Positions 5,490 through 5,945 of a stretch of DNA of 5,945 nt are shown piece after piece. This stretch comes from Patescibacteria group bacterium. GTDB taxonomy: Bacteria; Patescibacteriota; Patescibacteriia; 2-12-FULL-60-25. How positions within the stretch are numbered: position 1 is the stretch's first letter; each line of letters opens with the position of its first letter. The translations under genes were made by a program, and so were the position numbers. The stretch covers positions 1-5,945 of the forward strand of contig JAHJFW010000045.1 in assembly GCA_018824765.1 (NCBI GenBank). Direction: 5' to 3'. The notes under the pieces were generated by a model. That model worked only from the letters and a program-made list of their open reading frames with translations, was not told the origin of the DNA and did no database searches.

Positions 5490-5945
5490 ATGGCCGACAA
5501 ACTGCACTACCTCTCTAATGAGGGTTTGGAAAAACTCAAAGCCGAGTTGACGGATTTGAAAACCGTCAAACGCCATGAAGCTGCGGCTAAGATTGAGACG
5601 GCAAAGGCTTTGGGTGATCTGTCAGAAAATGCTGAATACCATGACGCTAAAGATGAAATGGCTTTTATTGGAGGAAGGATTAGGGAGATTGAAAGTATTT
5701 TAAAAAATTACTCTATTATAGAAGAGGGGGGTTCAAGCGTGGCCAGAGTGGGCTCGACATTGAAAGTTGAGATTAACGGGAAAACCAAAACTTATAAGAT
5801 AGTCGGGTCCAATGAAGCTGATCCAACGGAAGGGCTGATTTCGAATGAGTCGCCTTTGGGCGGCGCATTTTTAGGCCACAGTAAAGGAGAGAATATTGAA
5901 GTGACGACACCGGCCGGAAAACAGGAATATACGATTTTAGACGTA
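5490..5945 (+). CDS. greA: Transcription elongation factor GreA (3' end cut by the window)
   Basis: GreA binds RNA polymerase in the secondary channel and stimulates cleavage of backtracked RNA, rescuing stalled complexes. The 152 codons present begin MADKLHYLSNEGLEKLKAEL and run open to the window edge; family members are near 158 residues, so only a few C-terminal residues are missing. The N-terminal antiparallel coiled coil spans about 10-78. Its tip GDLSENAEYHDAK (42-54) holds the acidic pair D43 and E46, equivalent to the Mg-binding D41/E44 of E. coli GreA. The C-terminal FKBP-like domain contains SNEADPTEGLISNESPLGGAFLG (about 107-129) and a final strand KQEYTILDV. The ATG at 5490 lies after an AT-rich leader without a Shine-Dalgarno. 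It follows mrdA by 196 nt and probably has its own promoter. Confidence 0.96.
   Translation, partial: MADKLHYLSNEGLEKLKAELTDLKTVKRHEAAAKIETAKALGDLSENAEYHDAKDEMAFIGGRIREIESILKNYSIIEEGGSSVARVGSTLKVEINGKTKTYKIVGSNEADPTEGLISNESPLGGAFLGHSKGENIEVTTPAGKQEYTILDV

Overview
The window looks like a chromosomal segment of a Patescibacteria/CPR bacterium, most likely from the Parcubacteria side. The inference rests on three things: the look of the proteins, above all a small four-helix membrane protein of a type I associate with this group; the spacers, full of AT-rich 'GGAATTTGGAATTT' and GC-rich 'CCTGCC/GGCAGG' repeats; and start codons without recognisable Shine-Dalgarno sequences. No marker gene such as rRNA is present, so the assignment is provisional. 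Stops used are TGA, TAA and TAG, and no conserved domain is interrupted by TGA, so the TGA=Gly code of Gracilibacteria/Absconditabacteria is not in use.

Layout, all on the + strand: a small membrane protein of unknown function (24-413); mreB (501-1547); a 342-nt repeat-rich spacer; mreC (1890-2705); a 148-nt spacer that is mostly one imperfect inverted repeat; mreD (2854-3387), overlapping mrdA/PBP2 (3377-5293) by 11 nt; a 196-nt spacer with promoter-like sites and a possible terminator; and the start of greA (5490 to the window end, lacking only its last few codons).

The four central genes form the elongasome (Rod) cluster. MreB filaments lie under the membrane, MreC and MreD link them to the periplasmic side, and the class B transpeptidase PBP2 cross-links new lateral-wall peptidoglycan. 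All expected active-site and nucleotide-binding motifs are intact, which predicts a walled, probably rod-shaped or elongating cell. The SEDS glycosyltransferase RodA, usual partner of PBP2, is not in the window; the next gene is the transcription-cleavage factor GreA.

No undescribed multi-gene system is visible. The unexplained structure is in the spacers: a 40-bp, three-copy, nearly perfect tandem repeat starting at the mreB stop codon; a 16-bp perfect inverted repeat with a GC-rich loop; a GC-rich palindrome built from 9-bp and 11-bp tandem units just before mreC; and a roughly 124-bp imperfect palindrome between mreC and mreD that also creates a false upstream start for mreD.
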